A stretch of DNA of 64,000 nt, from positions 1,984,001 through 2,048,000 of the forward strand of contig OY764868.1 of assembly GCA_963668545.1 (NCBI GenBank). The letters run 5' to 3'. Under the pieces are notes generated by a model that saw only the letters and a list, made by a program, of their open reading frames with translations, had not been told where the DNA came from and ran no database searches. The translations under genes were made by a program, and so were the position numbers. This DNA comes from G963662265 sp963668545. Its GTDB lineage: Bacteria; Spirochaetota; Spirochaetia; CADAEX01. This document shows, one piece after another, positions 60,940-64,000 of this stretch. Position 1 is the first letter of the stretch. The number at the start of each line of letters is the position of its first letter.

Positions 60940-62241
60940 ATGGCTGTAAATTACTGGATTTGGGACAAATTAAATGAATCTGACAGAAAAACAATACTTT
61001 CAAGATCAGAAATTGATATTTCTGAAGTAAAGGAATCAGTTGCTTCCATTATTGAAAAGGTAAGAATTGACAAAGACAAGGCACTCTACAGTTTTACAAA
61101 GAAATTTGACAAGGCAGATATCAGCAATATGCCTCTCAAAGTGACAGAAGAAGAGTTTTCAGAAGCAGAAACCCTTGTAAGCGATAAAGTCAAGGAAGCT
61201 TTAAAATATTCAATCAGTAATATAAAAAAATTTCATGAAATACAGCTACCGGAAAAAGAGGCGCCTGTCAGGCTGGCTCCCGGAATCACTGCAGGAGAAA
61301 GGGCCACCCCTGTTGAATCCGCAGGTCTTTATGTCCCGAGGGGACGGGGCAGTTTTCCTTCAATGCTTTACATGCTGGCAGTACCTGCAGTAATTGCCGG
61401 AGTTAAAAGAATCTGTGTTGTCACTCCGCCCAATACTGACGGTTCTGTGGATCCGGCATGTCTTTATGCAGCAAAAATCTGCGGAATCAGGGAGATCTAC
61501 CGTGTCGGAGGGGCACAGGCTGTTGCTGCTCTTACCTACGGAACTGAGTCGATTGCTCCGGTAGTCAAAATCACAGGACCTGGAAGCATGTATGTAACAG
61601 CTGCAAAAAGACTTCTTTACGGAACTGTAGATGTTGGACTACCTGCAGGTCCGTCTGAATCTGTAATCCTTGCTGACAGCAGTGCAGATCCCTACAGGGC
61701 AGCACTTGACCTTATGATTGAAGCAGAACACGGTTCTGATTCATCAGCTATACTGGTAACAGACTCAAAAGAGCTTGGAGACAGAACAGCAGAACACATA
61801 GAAAAGCTTCTTGAAAATATTACTGAACCGCGTAAAACATTTCTTAAAGATGTATTTACAGGTTACGGCGGGATAATAATCGCTGAAAACATGAAAAAGG
61901 GGGCTGAAATTGTAAACAGTTATGCTCCGGAGCATCTTCAGATTGCAACAGAAAACCCTGAAGAAACAGCTGATCTAATTATAAATGCAGGTGAAATTCT
62001 GCTGGGACAGGACACCCCTTTTTCAATTGCAAACTACTCTACAGGGGCAAATGCAGTACTTCCAACAGGAGGAATGGCAAAAACATTCTCCCCTGTTTCT
62101 GTCCGTGATTTCATGAAGTTTTCATCAATCGTTAAAGTCGATTCAGAGGGTCTTGAAAATATTTCACAGCATGTAACAGAACTTGCTGATTATGAGGGAT
62201 TTGTAACACATGCAAATGCACTCAAGCTGAGAAACAAATGA
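60940..62241 (+). CDS. hisD: Histidinol dehydrogenase
   Basis: A 433-residue enzyme for the last two steps of histidine synthesis (histidinol to histidine with two NAD+). Family phrases are AGLYVPRGRG, VTPPNTDG, GGAQAVAALTYGTESI, VGLPAGPSES and AEHGSDS, followed by APEHLQIATE with the Glu-His catalytic pair. AGAGGA lies upstream of the ATG. No other his gene is in the window. The ATG of folC overlaps its stop (ATGA). Confidence 0.97.
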   Translation: MAVNYWIWDKLNESDRKTILSRSEIDISEVKESVASIIEKVRIDKDKALYSFTKKFDKADISNMPLKVTEEEFSEAETLVSDKVKEALKYSISNIKKFHEIQLPEKEAPVRLAPGITAGERATPVESAGLYVPRGRGSFPSMLYMLAVPAVIAGVKRICVVTPPNTDGSVDPACLYAAKICGIREIYRVGGAQAVAALTYGTESIAPVVKITGPGSMYVTAAKRLLYGTVDVGLPAGPSESVILADSSADPYRAALDLMIEAEHGSDSSAILVTDSKELGDRTAEHIEKLLENITEPRKTFLKDVFTGYGGIIIAENMKKGAEIVNSYAPEHLQIATENPEETADLIINAGEILLGQDTPFSIANYSTGANAVLPTGGMAKTFSPVSVRDFMKFSSIVKVDSEGLENISQHVTELADYEGFVTHANALKLRNK

Positions 62242-63575
62242 ATTTCAGGAATTCTGATGAAGTATTCAGATACTTTGAATCTTTTACAAACCTTGAAAGG
62301 AGCATGAGTTTCACAGAAAGGGAATACAGGCTTGACAGGATGCGCTATCTTCTTGATCTGTTTGAGAATCCCCAGAATGATCTCAAAATAATTCATGTTG
62401 CAGGTTCCAAGGGAAAAGGGTCAACGGCCTCAGCCGCAGCGGCTGTTTTGGCTGGACTGGGATATAAAACAGGTCTTTATACTTCTCCACATCTTATCTC
62501 CTATAAGGAGCGTATAACCCATGCCGGTCTGTTTATTGGAGAAAGCTTTCTCGTTGAAGCAGGAAACAGGATCAGAAACAGAATAACTGATGGAGCAATA
62601 CCATTTCCCGATCCCCCTACTACATTCGAACTTCTTACTCTTTACGCATTTCTTCTTTTCAGGGAAACAGGCTGTCAGTGGGCAGTTATTGAAACAGGAA
62701 TCGGAGGAAGGCTGGATGCCACCAATGTTGCTGTTCCCGAAGCATCAGTAATTACACCTATAGAACTGGAACATTCAGATATACTCGGAGATACTATTGA
62801 AAAAATTGCTTCTGAAAAATGCGGCATAATAAAGAAAGGGATACCTGTCTTTGTATCTCCCCAGAAAACTTCAGCGCTTGAAATAATAAGGAAAACTTCT
62901 GAAGAAAAATCAGCACCTCTTTATCTGCTCAATGACATAATAAAAATATCTGATGTATCTGTAACCAGGAAAGGAACAGATTTTGTTATATCTGAAAACG
63001 GGGAAAAATATTCAGCATCAGTAAATCTTCCCGGTATATTTCAGGCATATAATGCATCTCTTGCAGTTTTGACTGTCAAGGAGGCTCTTGGCATCTCATG
63101 GACCAGAGGACTTAAATACATTGAAAATATTCCTCTCAAAGGAAGAATAGAGATATTAAAAAGAGACAATAAGCCGGATATAGTTATTGACAGTTCACAT
63201 ACTCCTGACTCGGCAGCTATGCTTGCAGATACACTCTTTAATATTTACAAAGAAAACGGTGTCCTGATATACGGTTCGGTAGATGGAAAAGATTATAATG
63301 GAATGATCAGAAACCTCTCTCCATGTTTTAATGATATCATTATATCAAAACCGGGTTCATTCAAGAAAAGCAGTCCGGAAGATGTTTATATCAAGCTGAA
63401 AAAGACTTTTCCGGAAAAAAACATTATACTGGAAACAGATGCTGAAAAAGCATTATCTGCTGCTGAAAATATTTCAGCAGGAAAACAATATATTGCTGTG
63501 ACAGGATCATTCTATATGGCATCAGAAATTATAAAACTATTATCAGGAGTAACAGGATTTGGAAAATCTTTTTAA
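62238..63575 (+). CDS. folC: Folylpolyglutamate synthase / dihydrofolate synthase
   Basis: A 445-residue Mur-ligase-family enzyme that adds glutamate to folates (and glutamate to dihydropteroate). The ATP loop is HVAGSKGKGSTAS, and the second conserved region is IETGIGGRLDATN; HSDILGDTIEKIASEKCGIIK is typical (key part ASEKCGIIK). The overlap with hisD in ATGA shows translational coupling. Its own 3' end is overlapped by the macro-domain frame. Confidence 0.95.
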   Translation: MNFRNSDEVFRYFESFTNLERSMSFTEREYRLDRMRYLLDLFENPQNDLKIIHVAGSKGKGSTASAAAAVLAGLGYKTGLYTSPHLISYKERITHAGLFIGESFLVEAGNRIRNRITDGAIPFPDPPTTFELLTLYAFLLFRETGCQWAVIETGIGGRLDATNVAVPEASVITPIELEHSDILGDTIEKIASEKCGIIKKGIPVFVSPQKTSALEIIRKTSEEKSAPLYLLNDIIKISDVSVTRKGTDFVISENGEKYSASVNLPGIFQAYNASLAVLTVKEALGISWTRGLKYIENIPLKGRIEILKRDNKPDIVIDSSHTPDSAAMLADTLFNIYKENGVLIYGSVDGKDYNGMIRNLSPCFNDIIISKPGSFKKSSPEDVYIKLKKTFPEKNIILETDAEKALSAAENISAGKQYIAVTGSFYMASEIIKLLSGVTGFGKSF

Positions 63576-64000
63576 TAATAGAATAATTGTAATTAAAGGT
63601 GATATAACGAAAATAGAAGTTGATGCTGTTGTGAATGCGGCCAATTCTGCACTGCTGGGTGGTGGCGGTGTAGACGGTGCAATACACAGGAGCGGAGGCC
63701 CTGATATACTTGAAGAATGCAGGGAGATAAGAAAGACAGCATATCCTTCCGGAATGCCTGCTGGAAATGCTGTCATTACAACAGGTGGCTATCTTCCGGC
63801 CGGTTATGTTATTCATACAGTCGGACCGGTATGGCAGGGAGGTAAAAGGGGTGAAAAAATCATACTTGAAAAGGCCTATCTTAACAGCCTCAAACTGGCA
63901 ACTTCAAAAAATATTGATTCAGTGGCCTTTCCAGCAATATCTACAGGAATATACGGATATCCTAAAACAGAAGCAGCTGAAACAGCATATAAAACTGTTT
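63559..64000 (+). CDS. Macro-domain protein (ADP-ribose hydrolase type), 3' end outside window
   Basis: An open frame without a stop begins at TTG 63559, with GGAG (63545-63548) ten bases upstream, inside the last codons of folC, and continues beyond base 64000 (147 codons visible). It reads IIVIKGDITKIEVDAVVNAANS, a macro-domain start (key part GDITKIEVDAVVNAAN), then LLGGGGVDGAIHRSGG, GNAVITTGGYLPAGYVIHTVGP and AFPAISTGIYGYP. These are the ADP-ribose contacts of the MacroD/YmdB group, which removes ADP-ribose from proteins or O-acetyl-ADP-ribose. Start choice is not certain. Confidence 0.92.
   Translation, partial: MENLFNNRIIVIKGDITKIEVDAVVNAANSALLGGGGVDGAIHRSGGPDILEECREIRKTAYPSGMPAGNAVITTGGYLPAGYVIHTVGPVWQGGKRGEKIILEKAYLNSLKLATSKNIDSVAFPAISTGIYGYPKTEAAETAYKTV

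Noticed and set aside
1..64000. Prophage, insertion sequence or integrative element
   Set aside because: No transposase, integrase, capsid or relaxase gene was seen, and the genes are mostly housekeeping and signalling types with uniform base composition.

Overview
The window looks like chromosomal sequence from a free-living, motile, AT-rich spirochaete. No single marker proves this. The evidence is the set: a spirochaete-type second elongation factor G missing the usual domain IV signature (beside another EF-G-like gene), a flagellar rod cluster with a rod-only FlgJ followed by tsaD, many lipoproteins with short spirochaete-style lipoboxes, FecR-domain secreted proteins, Cache chemoreceptors, a TRAP uptake system and abundant c-di-GMP genes. 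There is no rRNA, insertion sequence, prophage or CRISPR array. One tRNA gene (Asn) is present. Both window ends cut through genes: an EF-G paralogue at the left and a macro-domain gene at the right.

Layout. 1-3.5 kb: two different EF-G paralogues, then a nested-hairpin repeat between convergent genes. 3.7-12.3 kb: trmB, a GCS2-like ligase, a Cys-rich PAS histidine kinase, a Cache chemoreceptor and mfd. 12.4-15.4 kb: a secreted protein, a PilZ protein and an AmrS-like radical SAM enzyme in overlapping frames, then tRNA-Asn with a clear promoter. 15.6-18.9 kb (minus): an operon for four exported proteins (small protein, beta-barrel, FecR protein, lipoprotein). 19-26.4 kb: EamA exporter, two small unknowns, an esterase-like lipoprotein, slyX, a LysR-YeiH pair, a DacA-like lipoprotein and tpx. 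26.6-34.9 kb: a receptor adenylate cyclase translationally coupled to a FecR/FN3-like repeat protein, a B12 radical SAM protein and an outer-membrane protein. 34.9-39.6 kb (minus): GntR regulator, metallo-hydrolase and TRAP transporter. 39.7-46.8 kb: signalling genes (EAL-CBS-GGDEF, CheY-CheC-diguanylate cyclase, PocR-PAS-GGDEF) with an arsenate reductase and a phosphoesterase. 47-51.3 kb: flagellar rod genes, polysaccharide deacetylase, tsaD and a 58-residue winged-helix protein. 51.3-55.4 kb (minus): FAD dehydrogenase, endonuclease IV with tandemly copied start region, thioredoxin, coiled-coil protein. 55.5-58.8 kb: cysK, metY, metA. 58.9-64 kb: queuosine-precursor transporter, FabK/NMO-like flavoprotein, then hisD-folC-macro.

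How the genes work together. metA carries the glutamate associated with acetyl-CoA use and lies directly after an O-acetylhomoserine sulfhydrylase, so methionine is probably made by direct sulfhydrylation, with cysK drawing on the same sulfide. Two intact diguanylate cyclases, one EAL phosphodiesterase and a PilZ protein give a c-di-GMP circuit; a cAMP receptor-cyclase is separate. The most unusual items are the three tandem copies of the nfo ribosome-binding site and first codons, the cyclase/FecR pair with seven envelope repeats, the nested hairpins at 3.5-3.8 kb, the EF-G-like protein with altered G3 and G4 motifs, and a six-cysteine PAS kinase. All functional calls come from reading motifs by eye; no database search was run.
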